Source: Anisakis pegreffii (taxonomy: Eukaryota; Nematoda; Chromadorea; Rhabditida; Anisakidae). Taken from it: 64,000 nt of DNA. The stretch spans positions 124,001-188,000 of the forward strand of contig JAPYMA010000618.1 in NCBI GenBank assembly GCA_035041965.1. The letters run 5' to 3'. Position numbers and translations under genes: made by a program. Every line of letters starts with the position of its first letter. Position 1 is the stretch's first letter. The notes beneath the pieces are model-generated. The model ran no database searches and was not told the DNA's origin. It saw only the letters and a program-made list of their open reading frames with translations. Below are positions 38,126-51,397 of this stretch, one piece after another.

Positions 38126-41100
38126 TTACAAAGGTTGCCTATTCGATTGCAGTTCCTTAGGTTTACTTCATTCAATGAATCCTTCTAGGATTTGCAGAAC
38201 TGAAAATGGAATTGACTACAAAGAAAAAGAAGCAAACAATAGAAGAGCGATAATTTCGGGGAACATTCAAGAAAACGCCGCTGCCCATATAAGTGAAAAT
38301 GAAGAGTCGTAGTGTGTGAAATGCTCAAAGATCAGATATTCGGTTGATATTGGAAATTGCATCATGCATTACTCACTCTGTAGCAAGCAAATAAATGCAG
38401 GGGGAGAATTTCAGTGAATTTAGCTGAGTTTGCTAGATGAGATTCGTGAGAAGTTATCCTGATTGACATGCGAGTATGACAGATTCGATCAAAATAATCA
38501 CAACGAACGTAACAGCAAAAGCGTCAAGTTGAATATGATTTATGACGGCTGGAAAACTTTCAAAACAAATTTCATTGAATAGACGACCACATCTGACGAA
38601 TTGTTCCTTTGCACGCAGTCGAGCAATTGCCATATGACAAAACCGCTAAGGTACGGTCATATTTGGCAAGGATTGCAAGGAAGCAACTGTTTGCATAAGA
38701 AATTAGAAGGTTCAACAGAACTGCACCATATCATTTCATGAAGAGATGGAGTGAAAATGAGAAGAATTCAACAAGCAAAGTTGATAGAATGATTTCAAGT
38801 AAGAGAGATTCTCGAGAAACATACTTCATCTTGCCAAGGTTCTCCGATATCATTGAAATGAACTGAAATACGAGAATATTGCGTTGATAATGTTGAGCTG
38901 AGAATTTTGATGTTCTAAGTGTTGCTTGTCCTCAAGATGCATCCACAAAGCATGCGTGCAGCAGCAAGTGCAGTTTCAGGCAGAACTGAACGCTGACAAA
39001 GACCTAATTCATAAATGCACTAAATGAGAACAATTGAAATGTATTCAGTTCTGATCATCAGTTAGGAGCGTGCCAATTGAAAGTGTTCAGAAAACCGATT
39101 CACACGTGGCATCAAGAGAAATTTTCCTCTGTTGCCATCGAAAAATTTTAGAAGGTTTGCGTGATTTCGTAATTCAAAACGATGAATTGCAAATGATGAG
39201 ATGAACTTTCGAAGATGAACAGCTTCGAGTTGCCTCAAAAGTCTATCAGAAAATTGACTTCATTACGTCGCCAACATTTGTCCAATTGCTTCCATAAAAA
39301 TGGAACTGACAGCTCATTCAGTAAACGAGGTGCTGTTTAAGAAATAGTCTGCAACAATTATTCCGTTCAGAAATATCGACGTATTTATAGGAGAATTCCT
39401 GAATGTTTTAGCATCGTTCAGGCGGAAATGCACTGAAGCAACGAAATGCAATACCCTCTAAAGGCTAAAGGCATTCACATTTCGCAGAAGCAAATCCTTG
39501 CCAGCAGAAATTCAGCTGCAGCAATTAAGTATACTCTGATCAACAGATTGAATGTCGTGCAGAAGTGTTTCAACTGCTCAAAAAACTGGACGTGTGAAGA
39601 GGTTCGAGTGTTTCCTTAGTGAATTTGATCTGAAAATCGATAGCAGAATAAAGGGATGAAAGGACGAATTGTTGGTCGACATTATTTGCTGAACATTGAA
39701 CAATATGTCAAGCAAACAAATGAGCCGATTGCATTGTTAATAAAACGTTTTCACGATGAAAGTGTGTCCAAGAACGTTCAGATTGGAATGCTGTGCTGAG
39801 CAGAAATGTTCCATATAATCAAAACAACAAAAATAAGCTTTGAGCAAACAAACTCGAGCGAGGAAGCAATGTTTGGCCATTAGGTGCTCTTCGCTCGCTT
39901 GTTTTTGATTCACGAAGCGTCATGAATTCAAATCTCTCTTATTATTGAAGATGATTAACATCAATAAGCAACACCTGTCCAATCAATTATTATTTGAAAC
40001 AACAACTGATGATGGATAGCTGGCTCCCACGAAACCTTCACAACAGCTGACAGTGCCTTAGATAACTAATTAGCGTCGTCACCACAACCATAATATCTAC
40101 TTAAGCTGCGGATTAATGTGCGAGAACGCGGTGGCGATGTGTGAAATGTGTGGTACTAAAGAAGGACAAGTGCGGTATTGATGCAAAATAATTGGCAGAA
40201 AAAATCAAGTCTAGACTCATTGCTTCTTCAAGTATTATTGCAAGTGAATGTCATATCCCAAACGCCGTCAGCGTTCAGTACATTTTAGTGAAATGCAGTT
40301 GTATCACGCACAGAGGGCTGAACACTTTCGAGTGATCAATGACCGAAATGGATTAGACACATCAGGCTCCAGCTAGAGCTTGAGTTCTTGAGCTTAAGGA
40401 AACGATTATGAGCTGCACACGGCAAACAAACTGGCCAGTCGATATGAGCAGAATTTTGCGGAGCGGTTATGTTCACGGAACCTGATCCGTTCATGATTTT
40501 TAACATTATCATTATTTGTTTTAGCGCATTCATTGAGTGATACATTGTCATCAGCATTGTTATTTCCAGAAACACCAAGATATCCGAGCATGATCGTCTG
40601 AATCGCGAGAGTCTCGGGTGATGGAAAAAGGTGCAGAATTCCGCGTTGAGAAGCGTTGATACTTTTAGGGTGGTTGAATGGGCACCGAAAGAGTATCCAC
40701 TCCGAGCAAATTATTACATGAATGAGACTATGCGTTATTTACGAGTGATCGGAAAGTGTGACTAATGTCAATTGTCCAACAAATTAAATATTCATTGACT
40801 CATTCATCATTCATCGAGTATCATCGATTGGAAAAGTTCTTGAACAACGTTGGCGATGAAACGGTGTGAATGGCATCTCATTTCTCTTCTCCAACAATAT
40901 TTCGAAAATAACTGCGTGCAACCGTCATGACAGCTTTCCGGAATCCAATGAATATTGTATCTGTTGCATCGGTGGTTCCTAATCGGGAATGGTGAACATT
41001 TCTAATCTAAAATGCTCTCCATACGGTTGGAGATTACATCAACTAACTGTTAAAATATTCCGCAGCTGAAGTGTGCTAGTCTTGAACGTGAACTGTGTTA

Positions 41101-44100
41101 TCCTTAAATGAAACAGAGCCAAGGCATAGGCTCAATTAATAATAACGAGACGATACAAACTGAAACTGGAACAAAGAGGGCGTGATGAAGTGATGAAGCA
41201 GCAGCAGCAGCAGTTTCATTGAGAATTTATCAAATGCGGTGTAGAACGGAAATGAGCCAGTCAAGAATAATGAGGTGTCATTATCAAACGGAAATTAGAG
41301 AATGCCAATGAATGCCAATAGCTCATCGTTTCGCTTCATAAAACCAATATGGGAAATTGAAGACGACAAGTTCGTTGATTTCATTCATTCGAACATTCTG
41401 AATGAGAATTAAAAGGCTTTTAGCGTCAAGTGCACAGAATAACGGTCACTGTTCAATGAAAGCATATCTATCGCCTTATTATCGTCTCTATTATTCATTA
41501 ATTGATGTTTATTTCATGAACATCTCGTTGCTGGATAGAACGAAAGTGTCACAAACAAGCACTGTAGTAACTGAACTCAGGGCGTTCTAAAACCTAATTC
41601 TCATGCAATTACTTGAAAAAAAAATCTACGAGCAGACCGATCCACTCAGTAAGGAGTTCATGCATGCTCTTTATAGCAGATCAAAAATACTTGGTTTAAT
41701 TACTTATGATATGTTCATGGTTGATCAGCTCATTCAATTAATTACGATCGTCGGCTTTCTGGTGCCATCGAGTAGCATTTTCTAGATTCTTCGGTTTCAT
41801 CCTCTCAACGTGATCAATGAAATTTCATACCTCCTGAGAATCACCCTAACTCCGGTCTGCACTATGAGCTCAAGGATTTCAGAGGCATGATGATGAGAAA
41901 TAAAATTAATGAGAGGCGCTACATGAACACCATCACGTGGTTTAGGTATTGATCTTATCGCTAAATTACGCTAAGTTAGCGTTGAACAAATGATTTATAC
42001 TGAGTGCATATTTGGTTCACACTTAGGCTGACTAAAAATCGACACTGATTTCAGGCAATTAATATCATCAGGTGTGCACCTCCCAAGGGAACCTATCGCT
42101 TCATTTATTGCCAACACAGTTTAAAAATCGCAGTTTATCGCGATATCACACTTGATGATACGTCAAAAAGCGTGAGTGCTTGTGAACGAGCAATGGAAAT
42201 AGGGTTATATATGATGCACATTTTCACATTCTCCAATTACTGATAATTTTTAATGGGTATTCGAGCGATTACATGATTATAAGGGGAACATTCATGCAAG
42301 TGAAGCATTATTGATATGTGATTTTGATTTCGTTGGTTCATAAAGATGAATGTAGAGTGATTCGTTGCTTGCTAATTTCATTTGAAAATCAACTTCAAGA
42401 AAATTTATCGTATTCAATACTTTGTTTAGAGCAATACTGATAACTGAACCTTGAAAAGGGATTAAATGTGCACTCATAAAGAAGAGGCAGAATTTTGAAA
42501 CAAAATAAAATAAGACTACTGATGAATATGACCACTGATGCAACATTATTGTTGATGTGGACTGTGGCTTGTCCCAAACGAGAACGGCCGCCTTCTGCTA
42601 ATCTGATCTGAATGAAAATCAAAAAGAACTCCGCCTTAAGCATTTACGCGTACGCATTCGTCAGCCAAATGAGGTTAATATTCATTTGGAGTAAAGCCCT
42701 TCAAATAGTAATAATGCCTAGATGTTGTTTGCTTAAAACTATAATTTCTCTAACAAGCTTGTAAGATCATGCTAGCATATTACCTATTCTCGTTCTTTAA
42801 TAATGAGCTTTTAGGTTATGAATTGGTCTTCTATTGATTCATACACATCGACAGAATGAATCAATCCCATCGAAGGAGCATTCCTAGGCAGTCAGTTGAC
42901 TTCTTAAAGCTGTTAAAGGATTTTGAATTGAATGAACATCACCTACATCGCATGGATCACAGCATGAAGTCATAATAGTTGCTCTATAACGTAACTTCTC
43001 AACATTAAGAATTGCTTTCCGTCTCATATCAAATGCCACACATCTTTCACAATACAATGATCTGAATAAATAGTTGTAAATATTATGCAATACATCAGAT
43101 GATAAGGTCGATGAAACATGGAGGCCTTGAAACCTGAAAGATACTCGAATTATAGCGGTGGTGTTTTCCAAGTGATACATCCTTGAGTCTGATCTCTTGC
43201 TGGCAAAATCAAGGAATCGTCTTGCTGGAAGTTTTCAATTTCAGATACTTCCTACGTCTAACTGAGTGAATGTTTACTACTATCGATAGGCTGGATCAAA
43301 ATGTTGACTTAAAACACTGTCACGCAGTCATTTCCTCATCGATCACATATAATGTTTATCATGCTGAAGCGTAATTGCGATGTAATTTGACTCACAAATG
43401 ATGTTATCAATTAATGAGTTATTTGCGATAATTCGATTCCGAGTGGCTATCACAGTTCTGCGAGTGACTTATACGAGCACGAGCACAATTTCCTATGCGT
43501 GACGAGAAAGGAGCAAACAGGAAAAACACGCAAAAAGCCTCGAGTATTGAGTCGTTTCGCGTAAATATTGACACATGCATAACGCAATGTTCATTGCGTC
43601 TAACAACAGTCGTACTGTTCTATCGCAATTGCATTCTAAGGCTAAGAATGGAAACAGTTCCAAAAAAAACACAAAGAACAGAACAGAACATAAGGATGGA
43701 ACAATCGCTATTTCTGTTGCTGTTTCTATTTTATGCGTAATGTTTGAGATGATTACCATTCATTGAGATCATAACGTCGATTCTTTTAGCATCATATTTC
43801 ATTTCGTTAAAATTCTGCTTCATTTTGAATGCACGCCAGACATTCTCATTCAACATATTTTTGCGATAATTTTTTTTGCGATCATCTTCATCTCTCCTTC
43901 TCTTTAATTTAAGCATAGTCCATGGAGTGCGAGCTTGTTTCGTGTTGGAGTATTTTTCAGTGAGTACCTCATCATGAACCTTAAGTTTCTGCTATTGTTC
44001 TTTGCACGCTATTGCGCTGAATTAGCGCCTGTTGGGTGGCACTTATTCTTAGTAAAAAGTTCTCGGAGTGATGGAATAATTCTGTGAAAACCCACCGAAA

Positions 44101-44530
44101 ACTCTAACATAACGAAAAATGACAAACATTAACTGTTCTATAATACCTGTAGTGGTAGAGCAAATCGAATAGCTGGAAATCGAAAGCATTTTGAAACAAT
44201 TTTTGATAAGATCGCTTGCTCAGAATCAATGAGTTTTTACAATGTGGCCAAAAAGATTAATCAGAGCAACGTTTTGTTTTTTCTCCTGGATCGTGGAGTA
44301 CATCGTTCCTCGTTGACTGAAATACTTGTGCTTAATTGCTTCAAGCATATTCAATGATATGAGCAACAATAATGTAAACGTTATTAAAGATTGGTTTGAT
44401 TCTAAAACAGTGCACATGACATCTGAAATAATGTTGCCAATCTATCAAGAAGGAATCTGCTCATACGAGCATTAATAATGTGAATGAAAATGCACTCCAG
44501 AGAGCACTTTTGCGGCTTTCGTTTGTACCC

Positions 44531-44944
44531 CTAGAATTCATTCGCTCTATAGAACCGATTCTTTTTTTCACGCTTTTTCATCCAAACACATTCGGTTCCA
44601 CTCAAATGATCTCGTGCCAGTGGTATTGAGTGCAGTAGTACAGGCGCTTGAGTCACAACAAAATCACATTGAAAAAATGCAGGGATTGTTCGTATCCTAA
44701 CATAATCTTGACAATACTCACTGGCGCAATGGTAGCGATCATCCGGTTGATCTGATCCGGAGACTATCAACATAGAGATCACATAACAAGCCGAAAAAGA
44801 TCTGTTAAGTTTACGCAACGAAAGAGAATGAACGTTGTCCATGAGCCTTCCCAAACAGCCCACTGGAATTTCTTTTCCTGCGTTTTGCCTCATGTCTTCC
44901 TCAAAAGCTCGCTGAATTGTCATTGACTGAACGAGGAATTTCAT
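44531..44944 (-). CDS. Candidate single-exon protein, unrecognised
   Basis: An ATG at 44944-44942 opens 137 codons on the - strand, ending in a stop at the left end. The peptide has no signal sequence or membrane segment and no motif I know. It contains QPDDRYHCASEYCQDYVRIR and a basic end (MKKREKKNRFYRANEF). The frame is long for this AT-rich region, but no neighbouring exon, promoter or polyadenylation signal supports it. It may be chance or a decayed element. Confidence 0.2.
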   Translation of the reverse strand: MKFLVQSMTIQRAFEEDMRQNAGKEIPVGCLGRLMDNVHSLSLRKLNRSFSACYVISMLIVSGSDQPDDRYHCASEYCQDYVRIRTIPAFFQCDFVVTQAPVLLHSIPLARDHLSGTECVWMKKREKKNRFYRANEF

Positions 44945-46824
44945 TTTTATCGTTTGCTTGTTATATGATGAATAATTCAGTGACGTAACTAGCTTGCAAA
45001 TTCAGTCCTTTCATTATTCTTCTGCTCAACAAAAAATCGCCAAGCAATTTCCAAAGAAATTTGAATCTTCGATCTATTTACTAAGACAGAAGAAGATATC
45101 TCTATTCAGTCAATAAAACTGGCACACGAACAGCATGACTCAAACAAAGGCTCTCGTTGTCAAAAGGTTGATTAACTTAAGCTATGTGCACTCAAACCCA
45201 ACTAAAGTCTAACAAAACCAACGCGGTCTATTGTTGTCTACTGTCTAACAAGACTGCTGCAGTGGATTGGAAGCAAAACCCCATTACTATATCTGTTTTC
45301 GAGTTTCTAAAAATTGAAACAGATGATCACATGTCATGTTTCATGAAGTTTTTCGAAGGAAACACTCATCTAATAGGATTAGAAGTTGCATTTACTTGGT
45401 ATGAATGCGTTCAACATCACTGTACTATCTATCGCTAATGATATCAAGGCGATATTCCTTTCGGGCTTGTTCGAACGTTTCTTTTACTGACTTCAAGGGA
45501 TGGTATGAAAAAAAAAAGCGAAATGAACGAAGTTCAACGATTAACGAACGTGCAGCTGTAGATAACATCACTGATGGATGATGTTCAGCGGTGGATGGCA
45601 CAAAAAGGATGACAAAAAATTAATCCACCGCAAAACATTCATGCATATTGAACGAAAACGGAAGTTGTGCAATCGAAAGGCTTTAGATCAAGACAACATC
45701 ATTGCAATCAATAGCTACGGCTGTGAGTTTGCACCAAACGGGACTGAGTTGAAAATTTAGCTTGACACCGACATTATTTTGGAAACTCTTTCAAAAGATT
45801 GCGCAGTTAACCGCCGATACACTTAATAAGATTTGATTGTGCCAGACGATCGGGAGATTTCAGTCAAACTATATATGAAATCACCACAGTGATGCAGTCG
45901 TTAAGCATTGTCGCTCAAAGTTGTCATTTCAAGACGGGACCTGACACGCTGTTTGTGACAGTTTTGCTGGCGTAATGCGCTCAAGAATGGATATTCGATG
46001 AATTGTTGGAATCCAAAAGCCAAAAACATTCAAATGTTTCGTTCGAAGTGGAATTGATCCACTTGAAATGTATGGATTTTGTTTTTTGGTTCATTAACAT
46101 GCTTGAAGTAACAGCATCGCAATAAATTCGAAACACAGCTCCGTTTGGGATTGTTTAATCAGCTGGAATGGAATTTATCAAAAACGTTCAACACGAATTA
46201 TTTTTTTCTGATAAATACGATAAAGCGTGATTTATATGTCTGATATTCCAAGCTTAACAGAGCGCATATCGTCGGATCCTTCAAGGAATTCAATTAAATC
46301 CTCTCGAGGCCCTAAGCAGTCATTACTGAGGAAACATCATCTTGTTTCACCATAGCGATTGGATTCTTCGCATTATATCCACTGCAATCAACAATGCCCA
46401 AATCTAATTTCACAACAATGTCTTGTTGTAATAATACAGCTTAAACACATCGTCATGAAACATTCAATTAGACATGCGATCGCGTGTTATCGTTGCGACT
46501 TTAAGGTAATTAAATGGTGTTATGTTTGCGTGGATCACTGGACATCGTTTAATATGATCTCACCATCGTCAGTTGATCACTTACTTAGGTTGTCACGATC
46601 GTTGATCGTTCAAACGAATGCAACAACTGATGTTGTCATCCAGAAATCACAAAAACAATTTGGGCACGAAGTAGTTGATTTTTTGAATGCTGTTCAGCTG
46701 TATAATTTGATCATCACCTAGCTTGCATGGAATATTCAACTTCAGACGTTGTTTGAACAATTGATGAGGTGATGCAATGATACGAACAAGAAAGCAGTAG
46801 CCATATGGCTTGGCATCGATACGA

Positions 46825-46986
46825 GAGAACGCATGAGTGAAAGAATTGAAATCATTTGGTTTTCGGACGAATCGGTGCAACAACTCGTTGGAAAAAGATT
46901 GTCGCATCAATGGATTTTCAAGGCTAATAATGAAAGTTTGGGTGCTCAATCGTTTACGGTTTGGAAAAGTTTGAACGAATAACGAA
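46825..46986 (+). pseudogene. Possible decayed DDE (Tc1/mariner/IS630-like) transposase fragment
   Basis: A + strand frame of about 54 codons reads RERMSERIEIIWFSDESVQQ then LVGKRLSHQWIFKANNE and further, ending TAA. The block WFSDE-x4-L-x-G-x5-Q-x-x-W resembles the second catalytic-Asp region of DDE transposases (typically W-F-S/T-D-E...L-x-G). The flanking sequence does not continue the homology in any frame I can follow, and no terminal inverted repeats were found. If real it is a dead fragment. The match is a motif impression only. Confidence 0.25.
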
Positions 46987-47543
46987 CGCCTTAATGATAG
47001 AAGTTCTTCAGTGGAGTTTGTCGATTGGTCCTGGTAAAACAACGAATTCGAAATGGATTAACTGGATTGACCAGGCTGTCATCAAACGTTTGTAACGTTG
47101 CTGGCCACAATGCTCGCGTTTCCATGCACATTGTTAATCACGTTGAAAGTTTTGAAATTTAGAATTCCAAATGAACTTCAAAAAATGGGCAGAAATGAAC
47201 ATCGCAGTACACCCAAGTGTTTAATTATACTCATTTGGATTGAACATTCCACGAATCACGAACAAATTACGTCGGAATGTGGTTGGTCGTACTTGATACA
47301 AATTAGTGTAAACTCAAAGCACTTTACTCGCATAACCGCGTTGATAATGAGACGACTGTTCGCACTGAATTAGGCTCGTGATTGCGACTGAAGTGCCAAT
47401 TTGAAATCTAATTATTCGGTTGTGGAAAGCAGTTGGTTAGTAGTCGAGATGTTTTGCATAGATTTAGAGACATGCTCATCAACAGATGCACTAAAACTGC
47501 ACTTGATTTGGGTTGGAAATAGGAGAAAAAAATGCTGGATGAT

Positions 47544-47593
47544 ATCTTCTCCACATATCATCCACGGTGCCGTGGATGATATGTGGAGAAGAT
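47544..47593. repeat. Perfect 24-bp inverted repeat with 2-nt spacer
   Basis: Bases 47544-47567 (starting ATCTTCTCCACATATCATCC) are the exact reverse complement of 47570-47593; the spacer is TG. As RNA either strand would form a nearly loopless 24-bp hairpin. It is flanked by ordinary AT-rich sequence. Confidence 0.95.
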
Positions 47594-48375
47594 GTACCAT
47601 ATTCCATCAAATGGATTTCGATGAGATCCAAGAACATGCGCCAACATTCAGAAACCATCAATAGACTTTGATAAAAATCTCGTCAAAAACTGCAAGTAAG
47701 CAAAAGAAGCGTAAGCTTCAGACCAAGTTATGTAAATCAAAGAATCGCTTTTGGATTCAATGGACGAGCCCAACAGCAACAATAGGGATGAGCTGTCAGG
47801 AAAGCATATAAATACATGCATCTTTTGATAGTCCCCATAGCAACAACACAATACACCTCCCCATTGAACCGTCGATGTTTTGATAGTGAAAACAATGAAG
47901 TTGTCATTCATTATCCATCGTATTCAAATGCGCATTTACTCAAGAAATGTTTTTTCAGCTCTCTGTTATAGTTAATGACAACTTCCAAGTCGAAATACAG
48001 ACGGGTAGGGAAAGATCTTTGATGAATTCGAATGAACTGAATCGCTTAGAATGATACGCATCGAGCAATAAAATATGAAAGTTAAAATGAAATTAGGAAT
48101 TAGAAATCAAAAAATTAAAATGAAATGAAATTACTTTCCACGAGATTTTCAGAACTTTTTATTAATCTATGATGAGCAAAAGTACGTCATTTACTCGATA
48201 TCAGACTCTCAAATACATGACAGACAAGGGATAGTGACAACTAGAAGCAACGTAAAGGAATTGATCATCTCTTGTCCTCTCGCATTGATCCAATAGGCAA
48301 CAATTATGTGTTTGAATATTCGCTCATGCTATTTGTTAAGCGAAAAAATTGAGACAGCTGCAGTTAGGGTTTGCA

Positions 48376-49575
48376 AAATCCCGACGATTTTTCAATCCTG
48401 GAATCGGGATTTAATCCCGGGATAATCCTGGGATCGAACGATCATTAAAATATCGATGCGGGACATGTTTAAACACATTTTTCGAACCAATATGTTCATT
48501 ATTAATCAGAAAGGTACTAATTCAACAAATTATTGATCAAATCCAACGAACTAAGTGTTCAAATTCAAATTGATAGTTCATATAATGATGCCAATAATCA
48601 TGCCGCAAGGGCATCTTGTCATCTCGGGTCTAAGCAAATAACAGTACATTTGCATGTGAATATGAAATTCTTGATTTTCAAGCATTTATTTGCAATGCTT
48701 CGAGTCCATTTTCTCTCAGTATTAACGTCAGCTAAATTCTGCCGTTTCGTAAATTTCGATTTTTTACGAAGGAATGCATTGCATGAATTATATCATTTGA
48801 ATTTTGAAATAATTAAAAGTTCGAAGTTTATCTAAAAAGGTTTAAAAAAATATCCGCAATGAATTTCCACCGAACCCTCGAGCACTTACATATTTGATAA
48901 TTTCAATCAAAAATCATGCAAATGTATTTGATATTCAAGCATAAGATCCTTTTGAATTGAACAACTTTGCTCACTTCGGCAATGAATTCTCACTATGAGT
49001 GAACTCAGTGAGAATTTATGTACATTTCGATCGGATGAAAACGTTTCCAAATATCGAAGCAAAAAGACTCGCAGTCTTTGGAACATGCAGTTGAATTAAT
49101 GGATGGGACATTGAAGCCGAACAAATCTTGTGGGAGGAAACAACTCAAAATTTCATTGAACTTTGTTGCTCTTGGTTTTTATCAGAAAATGTGATTATCT
49201 CTGTCAGTCCATTAACCAACATTAAATAACAATAAATAACACGGCCATCCAGATGAGCGTGATATAAACCAATGGAGAGCAGATTAATCACTTGAATATT
49301 CAATAAAATGTTAAGTAAAAGTTCATCGAGCTGTCGTTGATCATGTCATTCGTCCAAATTGCGTCTATTTCCTTAACTGTTCATTAATGATTGAGGGCAA
49401 ACAGCAAAAACGACTACATATGAATGAGATGGGAATGATTAAGGCTTACTTCAAGATGAGCATATTATCAAAATTCACGCAAATTGGCCTGTTTTATCAA
49501 ATCCCGAAATCCCGGGATTTTTCAAAAATTAAATCCCGAGATTGGGATCAGAACTGTAATCCCGGGATCTCGGCT
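48376..49575. mobile_element. Putative degenerate transposable element with ATCCCGGGAT-rich ends
   Basis: The left part (48366-48435) reads TTAGGGTTTGCAAAATCCCG then CGATTTTTCAATCCTGGAAT and further GGGATT/AATCCC palindromic units. The right part (49500-49575) has the same motifs: ATCCCGAAATCCCGGGATTT, AAATCCCGAGATTGGGAT and AATCCCGGGATCTCGG. The 1.06 kb between has no recognised protein; two open frames (48533-48835 and 49387-49614, +) could be decayed coding sequence. A third, isolated copy of AATCCCGACGATTTTT lies at 52508. GGGTTTGCAAAATCCC-type ends are seen in some hAT elements, but the family here is not proven and the two ends may be separate insertions. Confidence 0.4.
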
Positions 49576-49621
49576 GCAGCTGCAGTATACAATTATGATG
49601 GCTGCAGTATATAATTATGAT
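49568..49621. repeat. Short tandem duplication (about 24-bp unit)
   Basis: The unit GCTGCAGTATA-AATTATGAT occurs twice in a row, once with C and once with T at the variable position. It directly follows the right ATCCCGGGAT-rich block. Confidence 0.8.
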
Positions 49622-51311
49622 CAAGATCCTATGCTATCATTCAAACAAATACGCATTTAAGTGATTATTTTTATCGATACAGGTAAATCCACATGATCAT
49701 TTTTCGTGAATGAACTGTTTTAGGATTATCAATGAATGAATGATGTTGGCTGGGGTTACCAATCCGTTCAAACAGACCACAAAGCTGCGTAAGATCGAGT
49801 TTACATCTAGCTGATAGCTAACTGAATCCGTAGCGGTAGCTTAAACGATAGAAAACACTGGGAAAAGCAGCCTCTTTGAGAGCAACTTAAATTCGTGAAA
49901 ATGACTTGTTACATTACGGTAAATAGCTATTAAATACTTGTGAAAAACCGCAGCCGAGGCTCTAGTTAATCGATGATTGATCTTGTCGGCTAACAGTGAA
50001 CAGATTGACGCATCAGGAAGAAATACTCAGAGTGGGATATATGTAGTGATGAAATCATGACGCGAACTATCTTCTCATGTTCCTTTCATTTCATCAGGCA
50101 TCAATAACGCAACGCGATATCGCTTAACCGAAACAAACAGACTGTGGATAGGGGATAAATGCCAACCAAAGCTCTGAATAAGGATGACAATCAAATTAGA
50201 AATATAAAATATAGTGAATTGAGCTGTATTATTATCTGTTCGACAACAATATGAATTCAACTCGAATAAGCGATCCAGCTGGGAACGACGCATTTCACGA
50301 ATATCATTGATAACGGAAACTAATTGTATTCCTCACTACGGTAGCTTTTGGTTAAAGGAACTGACAAATTAATTACTAAGGATTTCTTAATAGTCTAGTG
50401 ACTCATCCGACATTTAATGGCTACAATTTTCCCATGTAAACAATGCAATCAATCTAAAAGATAAATGATTTATACTTGGAGTATTATGCATGTATACACT
50501 GAAGCATTATAGCTTAGCAGCTCTATGGAATTTAGTTTTGAGATCATCCGACGATTGAGTCACTTAGTAATCTAAGAACTAAGAACATCAAATTGTCTAA
50601 GAATAGTGTAAGAATATCAAATTGAAAGTAATCATTTTCAAACCGCATATTGAGAGGAGCAATATTAATCAGAAGCGCATTTAGAGGTACTTGAGATTAA
50701 GCGTGGATGACTTGTTGTGTGACGAAAAACTGATTAAGAGATTCTTATATGCAGAACACGAACCAAGAAAGCAAAGATCGCATACAAACATTAATCATAA
50801 GACATTTTTATAGTGGTATCGCTTTGAACACTGAGGGAGAGCTATTCGGTGCTTATGTTCATTACCAAAATTGCTATATTTGCAGGCCGAAAATTGACTT
50901 TCAGTAGGAATCAGCAGCCGTGACGTTTTACTTTGATGACTTCTTTCTGGACACTAAGAATCCATTCATTATTTAGGGTTTATTTGTGAAATTTTGCGCA
51001 TGCATCACGCCATACGCAATGTTCAGTACGATATTCCACTTGAGGCATTCTCTCAGTCACGCAATACTTCAGTGCACTTTTTTTCATTTTTATTTGGTGT
51101 CAATCAACAAGCTTTATTTATAGTGGCCATCGTTTGTCGAGTTCATCAATTTTCTGCAAGCAACATATCAAATGATATATCATCACAAAACATTCAACTT
51201 TGCACAAACTCTCTTTTAATCATGGCCAATCTGCTAGGTACACTCCGAGGATCGATTAATTATAAGCAATGAATTAATGAATTGAGTTGATTTCAATAAC
51301 GTGCACTCAAC

Positions 51312-51397
51312 CTATTCTTGCTGATGTTGTTGGATATGAGGCCGATAATATGTGGCATATCGTAATCCTCATAGAAGACTCCCATTCTAGAATCAAC
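51312..51397 (-). CDS. Candidate first coding exon of an unidentified gene
   Basis: On the - strand a good acceptor (TTTCTATTGCAG) is followed by GTTGATTCTAGA and an ATG (51385-51383). That opens MGVFYEDYDMPHIIGLISNN then ISKN, up to a donor AG|GTTGAG in phase 2. The arrangement (acceptor, short leader, ATG, donor) resembles a trans-spliced first exon. I could not find a following exon of matching phase between 50.0 and 51.3 kb. An open frame immediately upstream (51605-51393) ends at a strong donor GTGAGT, but its phase does not fit. Unproven. Confidence 0.25.

Noticed and set aside
41204..41217. CAG trinucleotide run
   Set aside because: Only five units, not in a supported exon; ordinary microsatellite.
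46647..47042. 131-codon - strand frame
   Set aside because: It overlaps the transposase-like + strand motif in antisense and has no recognisable protein feature.
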